From Pasteurella sp049670895 (GTDB lineage Bacteria > Pseudomonadota > Gammaproteobacteria > Enterobacterales > Pasteurellaceae): 64,000 nucleotides of DNA. Under the pieces are notes generated by a model. It searched no databases. It saw only the letters and a program-made list of their open reading frames with translations, and was not told the origin of the DNA. Both the position numbers and the translations under genes were made by a program. The stretch is from assembly GCF_049670895.1 (NCBI RefSeq), contig NZ_CP187170.1. The stretch is one strand, 5' to 3'. Positions within the stretch are counted from its first letter, which is position 1. Each line of letters starts with the position of its first letter. Shown one piece after another: positions 43,802-51,381 of this stretch.

Positions 43802-44604
43802 GATAAGCTCCTTGTGGTTTCCATCATGTCAATAGAGGGTTGTAAAATATGGGTTAACTCATGATTTAATTTTCTCACCGCTTTAGAAGGTGGCAAACCT
43901 TCGACCAGGTAAGGGGTGATAGGTTCGAGTTGTTGTACTTTAATATAAAAAAACGATTTTCGTTCAGGGACTTTATACCAAGGCATACTGCGATTTAAAC
44001 TCATCGGCTCACAACAAATATGCACGACTCGCAGAGGAACGGCACAACGAATCGCTAAATTTGCCGCACCACGCTGTAATTTTAGTTCAGTTGCATGCAT
44101 AGGTGTACGTGTGCCTTCGGGGAAAATTAAAAACTTTCCACCATTGGCTAAGCGTTCCTTGCAAGCGGTTAATAATTTTTCGGGGTCAGCAGAGTTCGGA
44201 ATATAGCCTGCACAACGCACCACCGTTTTACAAAATGGGTTATGAAATAAGGCTTCTTTTACCACACAATCCATTTCAGGCAAGACAGAACCAATGAGCA
44301 CATAATCTAAAATGGTTGGGTGATTGGCGATAATTAAACAGCCCCGATCTTGTTGTAAAATCTCTGCCCCTTCAATTTTATAGTCAATAATACGCAAGCA
44401 TTTGAGGCTTTTGACAAAAACACGAAAACAAAAGCTAATACTGCGTTGGCTTGCTTGACGGCGTTTGCTCTCATCTTTGTAGTAAAGGCGAATTAAGCTA
44501 AACCAGATATTACCTAAAATCAAACCGCCTAGTCCAAACATGGCGAACGCCAAGCCTGTTCCGACAATACGCCAATATTTGTTTAATTGCGTAAAAATTG
44601 CCAT
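43789..44604 (-). CDS. 1-acyl-glycerol-3-phosphate acyltransferase-like protein of the aryl polyene cluster
   Basis: A 271-residue PlsC-family acyltransferase. An N-terminal membrane segment is followed by ANHPTILDYVLIGS (about 95-108), the H-x4-D motif, and LIFPEGTRTP (about 158-167). It probably transfers the polyene carboxylate to a lipid or glyco-lipid acceptor (ApeD-like). It begins within the end of the chain-length-factor gene (22-bp overlap). Confidence 0.85.
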   Translation of the reverse strand: MAIFTQLNKYWRIVGTGLAFAMFGLGGLILGNIWFSLIRLYYKDESKRRQASQRSISFCFRVFVKSLKCLRIIDYKIEGAEILQQDRGCLIIANHPTILDYVLIGSVLPEMDCVVKEALFHNPFCKTVVRCAGYIPNSADPEKLLTACKERLANGGKFLIFPEGTRTPMHATELKLQRGAANLAIRCAVPLRVVHICCEPMSLNRSMPWYKVPERKSFFYIKVQQLEPITPYLVEGLPPSKAVRKLNHELTHILQPSIDMMETTRSLSCKR

Positions 44605-45299
44605 TGTTGTTGCTCGTAATGTAAGGAAAAATGGGGTTCTTGTCGGAAATAAGCCTGTAAAAAAGCAAGCCCTTGTGGGCAGGCAGGGTTGGGCGTATTT
44701 CCAGTGGTGAAGGATAATTTCCAGCTGTCACCTGCAGTTAGTATCATGCCTACCGCATAGGCTGCGGATTGTTCATGTTGGGGTAAATCCTGTTTGTAAA
44801 AATCTGGCACTTGATCATCAAAGAACACCAATAACACGGCTTTTTTACCGTTTTTTAACGCCAGCAAGGCTTCTAACATGGCTGAGCAAAAGGTATTTTC
44901 TTCTGCCGCAATAGAGCTAATTGGTGCTGTTTGCTTGGCTAAAATACTAAATTGCCCTGCTGGTGCATTATGAACGGCGGTGGCAAAATCGGTTGGTGAC
45001 ATATCACCATGTCGGAAAAAATGATCAAGAAGTTTATAGGTTCGGCTAAGCTGACCATGTCGACTGGCAAATACCACAAAGTCAATCTCTGCATCTTGAT
45101 TGAGCTCCAAAGCAAGCTGAATGCCCATTTTATCGGCAAGCCCCATACGGCGAGCTTGCATCATTGGAATCAGTGGGGTGGCAAATTTCGCCCCTGTTTC
45201 AAGGGGTTGGAAAGGTTGATTTGCCCATGTGTGCCATTGTGCCTCATCCGTTAGGGTTGCACTGTATGCTTTTAATTTTGCGATATGAAATGTCAGCAT
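44583..45299 (-). CDS. Ketosynthase chain-length factor of the aryl polyene cluster
   Basis: A 238-residue protein resembling the N-terminal half of ketosynthases (ApeC-like, beta-ketoacyl synthase family). FVVFASRHGQLSRTYKLLDHF and FATAVHNAPAGQFSILAKQ align with KS segments. At the expected catalytic-Cys position there is IAAEENTFCSAMLEALL, not the ACSSG pattern. It presumably dimerises with one of the complete KS proteins to set chain length. Confidence 0.8.
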   Translation of the reverse strand: MLTFHIAKLKAYSATLTDEAQWHTWANQPFQPLETGAKFATPLIPMMQARRMGLADKMGIQLALELNQDAEIDFVVFASRHGQLSRTYKLLDHFFRHGDMSPTDFATAVHNAPAGQFSILAKQTAPISSIAAEENTFCSAMLEALLALKNGKKAVLLVFFDDQVPDFYKQDLPQHEQSAAYAVGMILTAGDSWKLSFTTGNTPNPACPQGLAFLQAYFRQEPHFSLHYEQQQWQFLRN

Positions 45300-45321
45300 A
45301 GCCTACCAAATACTCTTCTTG

Positions 45322-45750
45322 TTATTTCACGAAATCGGCTTTTAATGCAACATTCGCTGGGAAGTGACCAACATGGCATTCATATTTATTTTCGCTACTG
45401 AATGGATTATTTTTGTAGTTACTTTGGATATTGGAAATTTTGGTGACCCCTAATTCTGCTGCTTTGTGCTGTAATTGAATCAACGCAGATAACATAGCAC
45501 GGCGACATGCTGCCATATCATCTTTACCAAACGCATTAGCCGATTTACTTGTTTTTAACCCATGTGCCACCACTTGACCGCTAAGTGTTTTGCCAAATGC
45601 CATTTGAAATTTTGGGCTGAGGTGCTGTTTGGCTTCAGCGGATCTTACCACCTCGGAAATCGGTAAAAAATACGCATCATTACGTGCAGAACAGGCTGTT
45701 AACGCCACGATAGCTGAGATCGTTAGCAGTTTTTTGATTGAAAAGTTCAT
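45322..45750 (-). CDS. Small lipoprotein inside the aryl polyene cluster
   Basis: A 142-residue predicted lipoprotein. The signal peptide ends at lipobox LTAC (Cys20). The mature region has two conserved-looking Cys residues, in DMAACRRAM and NKYECHVGHF, that could form a disulfide. Proteins like this are sometimes labelled excinuclease ATPase subunit, but nothing here supports that. It lies between the KS and chain-length-factor genes. Function unknown. Confidence 0.7.
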   Translation of the reverse strand: MNFSIKKLLTISAIVALTACSARNDAYFLPISEVVRSAEAKQHLSPKFQMAFGKTLSGQVVAHGLKTSKSANAFGKDDMAACRRAMLSALIQLQHKAAELGVTKISNIQSNYKNNPFSSENKYECHVGHFPANVALKADFVK

Positions 45751-45761
45751 AAAAAATCTCC

Positions 45762-47000
45762 TTATTTAGATGGATTGTATTTTTGGAAAATCAGTGAGGT
45801 ATTAATGCCGCCAAAGGCAAAGTTATTGCTCATCACATAATTTGTTTGTTTTTCTACCGCACTTTTTCGAATATAGTTTAGCTGGCCACAACGTTCATCA
45901 ACCTCTTCAAGGTTAATGGTGGGCAGAAATAAGCCTTCATTCATCATTTCAATACTAAACCAAGCTTCTAATGCCCCACAAGCACCTAAGGTATGACCTA
46001 AATAGCTTTTCAGTGAGGAAACTAAGGGGGTATGACCAAAGATCTGATAAGTTGCATTGCTTTCGGCAATGTCTCCTCGTTCTGTGGCGGTGCCATGTAA
46101 ACACACATAGCCAATTTCCTTGGCATCAATTTGGGCTTGCTTAATGGCTTGTTCTAAGCAAATTTGCATGGTGCTTTGCTGTGGCTGGGTTACGTGGGCC
46201 GCATCACAGTTTGTGGCAAATCCAATTAATTCCGCATAGATAGTGGCACCACGGGCTTTGGCATGCTCATATTCTTCTAAAATTAATGTGCCCGCCCCTT
46301 CACCGAGGACTAATCCATCACGATTTTTATCAAATGGACGAGGTGTCAACTGCGGTTCATCGTTACGTTGGCTGGTGGCAAATAAAGTATCAAAAACCGC
46401 CACTTCACTTGGACACAGCTCTTCTGCACCGCCTGCCACCATGATCGTTTGGTAGCCATGTTTTATGGCTTCGTAAGCATAGCCAATCGCTTGGCTGCCT
46501 GAAGTACAAGCCGTTGATGAAGGGATGACACGGCCTTGCAAACCGAAATACAGGCTGATATTAGCCGCAGTCGTGTGTGGCATCATCTGAATATAGGTTT
46601 GTGCCGTAATATCATGTGTATGATGCTCTGTGAGCATGGTGGCAAAGGCTCGAACGGGATCCGTACTGCCTGTGCAAGATCCGTAAGCTACACCGACATC
46701 CCCCGTTTTTAAAATCGGATTGCCCAAAAGCCCAGCTTGCTCAAGGGCTTGTTCTGTTGCCACGACTGCAAGTTGTGACACTCGCCCCATACTACGACTT
46801 TGTTTTTTCGTAATATGTGAAGGAAGGGTAAAGTTCACAATTGGGGCGGCTAAACGGCTTTGTAGCCCATCAAAAATTTCCCATTCAGGCATATAGCAGA
46901 CGGCATTTTGATAGGTGAGCATGTTTTGTTTAATCTTTGTCCATGTTTGCCCTAATGCCGTCACACCAGACATTCCCGTGACAACAACACGTTTTGTCAT
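45762..47000 (-). CDS. Beta-ketoacyl-ACP synthase (second KS) of the aryl polyene cluster
   Basis: A 412-residue FabF-like KS with the intact Cys-His-His triad: SSTACTSGSQAIGYA (Cys about 163), CLHGTATERGD (His about 297) and SLKSYLGHTLGACGALEAW (His about 333). It elongates the polyene with malonyl units. It begins 18 bp after the ketoreductase stop. Corresponds to ApeR or ApeO; I cannot tell which by eye. Confidence 0.88.
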   Translation of the reverse strand: MTKRVVVTGMSGVTALGQTWTKIKQNMLTYQNAVCYMPEWEIFDGLQSRLAAPIVNFTLPSHITKKQSRSMGRVSQLAVVATEQALEQAGLLGNPILKTGDVGVAYGSCTGSTDPVRAFATMLTEHHTHDITAQTYIQMMPHTTAANISLYFGLQGRVIPSSTACTSGSQAIGYAYEAIKHGYQTIMVAGGAEELCPSEVAVFDTLFATSQRNDEPQLTPRPFDKNRDGLVLGEGAGTLILEEYEHAKARGATIYAELIGFATNCDAAHVTQPQQSTMQICLEQAIKQAQIDAKEIGYVCLHGTATERGDIAESNATYQIFGHTPLVSSLKSYLGHTLGACGALEAWFSIEMMNEGLFLPTINLEEVDERCGQLNYIRKSAVEKQTNYVMSNNFAFGGINTSLIFQKYNPSK

Positions 47001-47018
47001 GATTTATTCCTTTATTTG

Positions 47019-47744
47019 TTAGACCATTCCACCATTAATGCCAATTACTTGGCGAGTAATGTAGGCGGCTTTGTCACTCATTAAAAATGCCGCCAAATCG
47101 GCAACTTCTTGTGCTTGCCCCATGCGTTGCATTGGAATCAAAGGTAGTGCATGTTTTAGCACGTGTTCATCAAAGATACCTGTCTCAATTAAACCGGGGG
47201 CAATGCAATTCACGGTGATTTTTCGTTTAGCCAGTTCTAATGCAAGGGCTTTGGTGGCACCAATCAGCCCCGCTTTTGAGGCACTGTAATTGACTTGACC
47301 ACGATTGCCCACTTGACCTGAGACACTGGAAATGGTGATGACCCTTCCCCCTTGACGGGCAGCGATCATTGGCATAATGATAGGGTGAATCACATGGTAA
47401 AAGGCATCTAAATTGGTGTGGATCACACAATCCCAGTCGTTTTCAGATAAGGCTGGAAAGGCTCCATCACGAATAATCCCCGCATTTAACACCACCCCAT
47501 AATAACTGCCATGGGCATCGATATCTTGCTCAAGAGCGGTACGGCAAGCTTGGCGATCCGAGACATCAAAATTGATTAAGCGTCCTGTTCCTCCTGCCGA
47601 ACAAATTTGTTGTAGTGTATCTTCTGCACCCGATTTATCCGATAAATAGTGAACCACCACATCAAAGTGCTGCTTGCCTAATTCAATGGCAATCGCTTTA
47701 CCGATTCCTTTACTTGCCCCTGTGACTAAAACTGTTCTTGTCAT
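47019..47744 (-). CDS. 3-oxoacyl-ACP reductase (FabG-like) of the aryl polyene cluster
   Basis: A 241-residue short-chain dehydrogenase. The NADPH motif is VLVTGASKGIGKAIA (about 4-18). The catalytic Ser and Tyr lie in ITISSVSGQVGNRGQVNYSASKAG (about 134-157, YxxxK near its end). The C-terminal IGINGGMV is FabG-like. Equivalent to ApeQ. It starts 3 bp after the dehydratase stop. Confidence 0.9.
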   Translation of the reverse strand: MTRTVLVTGASKGIGKAIAIELGKQHFDVVVHYLSDKSGAEDTLQQICSAGGTGRLINFDVSDRQACRTALEQDIDAHGSYYGVVLNAGIIRDGAFPALSENDWDCVIHTNLDAFYHVIHPIIMPMIAARQGGRVITISSVSGQVGNRGQVNYSASKAGLIGATKALALELAKRKITVNCIAPGLIETGIFDEHVLKHALPLIPMQRMGQAQEVADLAAFLMSDKAAYITRQVIGINGGMV

Positions 47745-47747
47745 TAT

Positions 47748-48221
47748 CTACTCTTTCTTCTTTAGTAATTGTGTTAATTCTTGTTCATCAGGTTGATAAG
47801 TGGTTAATCGACCTTCTGCGGTGACTTGATTTTGTGCATTAACAATTTTCACATCAAAGCTTGCCATTCGTTGATCTTGCATTAATAAGTGGGCTTCGAC
47901 ACGTAACACTTCATCCATAAGATAGTGCGTAACAAAATACTTACATTGTCTAGCACCCAATAAAAAACCGATTTTTGCCTCGGTATTATGTTGTATTTTG
48001 CCTTGTATTCCTGCCCAAGTGCCAATGGTTTGAGCCATTAATTCCACACTGATCCAAACGGGAATCTGTTGATTTTTGTCGACAAACAGTCGCTGTTTTT
48101 CACCCAGTTTGATCGTCACTTCAATATCATTTTCCGACACCTGTTGAATCTCGTCCACCAATAACATCGGGGATTGATGCAACAAATAATCGCCAGCGTA
48201 ATGTGATGATAGATTATACAT
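47748..48221 (-). CDS. Second 3-hydroxyacyl-ACP dehydratase (hotdog) of the aryl polyene cluster
   Basis: A 157-residue hotdog-fold protein. HYAGDYLLHQSPMLLVDEIQ (about 7-26) with VWISVELMAQTIGTWAGIQ (about 54-72) matches the ApeP-type dehydratase rather than FabZ. It begins inside the end of the first KS gene (8-bp overlap). Confidence 0.85.
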   Translation of the reverse strand: MYNLSSHYAGDYLLHQSPMLLVDEIQQVSENDIEVTIKLGEKQRLFVDKNQQIPVWISVELMAQTIGTWAGIQGKIQHNTEAKIGFLLGARQCKYFVTHYLMDEVLRVEAHLLMQDQRMASFDVKIVNAQNQVTAEGRLTTYQPDEQELTQLLKKKE

Positions 48222-49416
48222 GATTTACTCGCCTGAAAATAACACTGACATTATTTCCCCCAAATGCAAAAGAATTGCTCATAATCACAGGTGAATGCAA
48301 GACCTGATGATCATCGGTAATTAAACCTATTTGAGGTAAACCACTGTCCAGTGTTGACACGTCATGGGTTTGACGTGGCAGAAAATTTTTTGAATTTCCA
48401 CCGCACTTTTCCAGTAATAGACAAGAAATAGCGGCTTCAGTTGCACCTGCTGCACCAAGTGTATGACCTGTGAGCGATTTTGTGCTACTACAAGGGATTT
48501 TGCCGAAAACACGAGCCACAGCTAAGCTTTCCATTTGATCATTTAACGGGGTGGCGGTGCCGTGTAAATTTAAATAGCCCACCTCTTCAGGTTTTAAATT
48601 GGCGGCAGATAATGCACCACGCATGGCTTGTTCTGCTCCCAGACCTTGTGGCTCGGGTGCGGATATATGATAGGCATCACTACTTTCGCCCACCCCTGCG
48701 AGCATGAGTGTGCTTTTTTCTTTGCTTAGAAGAAACACTGCCCCCGCTTCACCAATATTGATGCCTTTTCGTTTTTCGGCAAAAGGGGTATTGGGTTCGG
48801 CAGAGAGTGAAGCTAATGCATGGAATCCGTTTACGGTTAAGTGGCATAAGGTATCTGCTCCCCCCACAATCACGGCATCGACGACATCCGCATTTAACAT
48901 TCTTTGAGCGGTGAGAAATACTCGCCCACTAGAAGAGCACGCAGTAGAAATACTCAAGTGCGGACCATTGATGCCTAAATATTTGGCGACAAATCCAGAC
49001 GCTGAACCTAATTCTTGGCAACGATAATGATAGTCAGGGTGTGGGGTTTGCGTTTGTTGAGCCTGTTGAATGGCTTGCTCACCTAAATCAATGCCTGCGG
49101 TGCTAGTGCCCATCACCACCCCTATTCGCATACTGCCATAACGTTGAATAAGTTTATCAATCGGGTTTTTAAGTTGCTGTAAGCACAAGGCAAGCACCTG
49201 ATTATTGCGACAATGATATTGTTTTAAATGATCAGGAAGTGTTGGCAGTTCATCCCGAATATGACCCAAATAGGTACTGCCATTGGCTAAAAGTGCGGTA
49301 TCTTTTTGCAATAAAAAACGATTTTGAGAAAGGTTTTCCCAAATTTCTTCTTTAGACGTGCCTAATACATTACAAAAGGCATAATCTTGGATATAAATAT
49401 CGGAGTATGCAGTCAT
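48214..49416 (-). CDS. Beta-ketoacyl-ACP synthase (first KS) of the aryl polyene cluster
   Basis: A 400-residue KS with the intact triad: ISTACSSSGRVF (Cys about 160), LNLHGTATPLND (His about 288) and STKSLTGHTLGAAGATEA (His about 325). The N-terminus, YSDIYIQDYAFCNVLGTS, is typical of the ApeO/ApeR group rather than housekeeping FabF. It overlaps the upstream lipoprotein gene by 4 bp. Confidence 0.88.
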   Translation of the reverse strand: MTAYSDIYIQDYAFCNVLGTSKEEIWENLSQNRFLLQKDTALLANGSTYLGHIRDELPTLPDHLKQYHCRNNQVLALCLQQLKNPIDKLIQRYGSMRIGVVMGTSTAGIDLGEQAIQQAQQTQTPHPDYHYRCQELGSASGFVAKYLGINGPHLSISTACSSSGRVFLTAQRMLNADVVDAVIVGGADTLCHLTVNGFHALASLSAEPNTPFAEKRKGINIGEAGAVFLLSKEKSTLMLAGVGESSDAYHISAPEPQGLGAEQAMRGALSAANLKPEEVGYLNLHGTATPLNDQMESLAVARVFGKIPCSSTKSLTGHTLGAAGATEAAISCLLLEKCGGNSKNFLPRQTHDVSTLDSGLPQIGLITDDHQVLHSPVIMSNSFAFGGNNVSVIFRRVNHV

Positions 49417-49985
49417 TTTTGGTTTGCCGTAGGAAGTGTTTCAATGTGAATTTGATAATTAAACGGAACATTTTCCAGTAACACAGGTTGAATAGGTTGT
49501 GTGTTTTTATAGGTGACCCGCATCACAAGGCGATGTTGGGGATCATAAAGAAAGCGCTGGTTATGTTGTTCTGTCATTTTCCAACCTTCAGGGAGTTGCC
49601 AACTTTGTGGGGGCAATAATGTGAATAAAATATCCCCTAGCACTTGATTCGCAGGTGGCATTTTGGCAAGAAGAGGCTGATTTTCCACCTTGATTTCGCG
49701 ACCGTTATATTGTGCCTGTGCCAATTTAATGCCTAAGGTGGAAAGCACTGTGAGGGCAATGTGTTGCGGTGAACTTTGTAATACCACCAAAACGGGAGCA
49801 TGGTTTTTTTGTTCTGGATAATGAATGCGAAGCAATTGTTGTTGGTATAAGGTCGGTGCTTGATCTAACGATGGCAAGGCAATTTGTGTGTGTTTATCCA
49901 CGAAATAGCCCGTCGATAGCGGTGCTTTTGATTGACACGCACTCAACATGAGCAGGAGAGCAAAAGTGAGGAAAGATCTTATCAT
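49413..49985 (-). CDS. DUF3261-type lipoprotein, first gene of the aryl polyene cluster
   Basis: A 190-residue predicted outer-membrane lipoprotein with lipobox LSAC (Cys17). VVLQSSPQHIALTVLSTLGIKLAQAQYNG and LFTLLPPQSWQLP (each quoted as landmarks only) resemble DUF3261 proteins found in APE clusters. It may work with the LolA-like carrier at the outer membrane. There is a candidate promoter 40-70 bp upstream, and no strong Shine-Dalgarno. Confidence 0.75.
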   Translation of the reverse strand: MIRSFLTFALLLMLSACQSKAPLSTGYFVDKHTQIALPSLDQAPTLYQQQLLRIHYPEQKNHAPVLVVLQSSPQHIALTVLSTLGIKLAQAQYNGREIKVENQPLLAKMPPANQVLGDILFTLLPPQSWQLPEGWKMTEQHNQRFLYDPQHRLVMRVTYKNTQPIQPVLLENVPFNYQIHIETLPTANQK

Positions 49986-50024
49986 GGGACTTGTGCCGTC
50001 GTTATCGGTAAAAAAGTGGGCAAT

Positions 50025-50052
50025 ATTCTAACGGCAACAAGCACAAAGTCAA
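50025..50052 (-). promoter_or_regulatory. Candidate promoter of the aryl polyene cluster
   Basis: On the minus strand TTGACT, a 16-bp spacer and TAGAAT, 40 bp upstream of the first cluster gene. No terminator is visible between uhpC and this gene, so read-through from uhp is also possible. Confidence 0.55.
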
Positions 50053-50086
50053 CGTAAAATTGTGGTGAAGCCTTGTGGCAACGCCT

Positions 50087-51379
50087 TTATTGTCTTTGAT
50101 GAGCGTTAGGTTGTACCGTTAAAAAAGGCAAGAGCAGTAAGGCGATAGCAAAAGCACAGCAAGAGATGACGATAAAAAAGCCTGTCCAATGAAAGGTTTG
50201 TGTGATGAGTGCAAGAGGGTAGCCTGCAAGTGCAGCACCGAGATACGCAAAAAGACCGACAAAACCTGTGGCTGTGCCTGCGGTTTTTTTATGTGAACAT
50301 TCTGCCGCAGCCATGCCGATTAACATTTGTGGACCAAACACAAAAAAGCCAACACAGAAAAATAAGCCAGATTGGAGTAGCATATTTTCTTTAGGCATTA
50401 ACCAAAGGGCTGTAATGGAGAAGAAAATACCAATGGCAAACACCAATGCCATAGGGCCTCGATTGCTGGAAAACAGTTTGTCTGATCCCCAGCCTGCTAC
50501 TAACGATCCCGCAAATCCGCCAATTTCAAACAGTGAAAGTGCGGTGTTTGCTCGGACAAGATCATAATGATAGCGTTCGCTTAAATAGAGATTTCCCCAA
50601 TCATTGATTGCCGTGCGGACTAAATACACTAAGGCATAGCTCATGGCGAGCAACCAAATATATTTGTTATAGAACACATAATCTCGCAAGATTTGACGCC
50701 AAGTTAAATGTTGACCTTCTGCTTCTTGCATCAGTTCTAACGGGTCGTTACGCCATTGCCCAATGCTTGGTAAGCCCAGTGCCGTTGGGGGACTTGGCAA
50801 ACGCCAGAGTAAAAAGAGACTGATCAGAATGACGAGCACCCCTGCCACGATAAAACCTTGTCGCCAGCTGTAATGTAAGGTGAGATAACCAACAATGAGG
50901 GGAATTAATGCACCGCCGACATTGTGTGCGGTATTCCAAATTGACCACCAGAAACCCCGTTCGCTACGGGAATACCATGTGGTTAAAAATTTAGAACAGG
51001 CAGGCCAGCCCCAGCCTTGAAACCACGCATTGATGATCCAAAGCCCTGTTAACATCAACACGGAGCTGGATAAACCGAATAAAATATTGGTGATACCTGT
51101 CATCATCAAACCCATTGCCATAATGTAGCGTGGATTGGCTTGGTCCGAAAATAGCCCTGAGAAAAATTTAGATAAGCCGTAGGTCAGATAAAACAAGGTT
51201 GCCATCAACCCAATGGCATTTTTATCTATGCTTAAATCGTCCATTAAAGCAGGCATGGCATAATTGAGACTTTTACGGGTGAGATAAAAACCCGCATAGC
51301 CCACATACATGGCGAGCATCAGATGTAAACGCCAGTAGCGATAAGTGCGGTCAATTTCAGAAAAGTTTTGTATCGTCAT
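50087..51379 (-). CDS. uhpC: Hexose-phosphate sensor UhpC (MFS transporter-like)
   Basis: A 430-residue twelve-helix major facilitator protein of the organophosphate:phosphate antiporter group. YVGYAGFYLTRKSLNYAMPAL near the N-terminus and WFQGWGWPACSKFLTTWYSRSERGFWW (about 117-143, landmark only) are UhpC-like. It lies 2 bp after uhpB and downstream of uhpA, which identifies it as the glucose-6-phosphate receptor that activates UhpB rather than GlpT. Confidence 0.92.
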   Translation of the reverse strand: MTIQNFSEIDRTYRYWRLHLMLAMYVGYAGFYLTRKSLNYAMPALMDDLSIDKNAIGLMATLFYLTYGLSKFFSGLFSDQANPRYIMAMGLMMTGITNILFGLSSSVLMLTGLWIINAWFQGWGWPACSKFLTTWYSRSERGFWWSIWNTAHNVGGALIPLIVGYLTLHYSWRQGFIVAGVLVILISLFLLWRLPSPPTALGLPSIGQWRNDPLELMQEAEGQHLTWRQILRDYVFYNKYIWLLAMSYALVYLVRTAINDWGNLYLSERYHYDLVRANTALSLFEIGGFAGSLVAGWGSDKLFSSNRGPMALVFAIGIFFSITALWLMPKENMLLQSGLFFCVGFFVFGPQMLIGMAAAECSHKKTAGTATGFVGLFAYLGAALAGYPLALITQTFHWTGFFIVISCCAFAIALLLLPFLTVQPNAHQRQ

Positions 51380-51381
51380 AG

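Noticed and set aside
45322..45750. Excinuclease ATPase subunit
   Set aside because: This label is sometimes given to similar proteins, but there is no Walker motif; it is a small lipoprotein.
50087..51379. Glycerol-3-phosphate transporter GlpT
   Set aside because: Same superfamily, but immediate coupling to uhpB and uhpA identifies it as UhpC.
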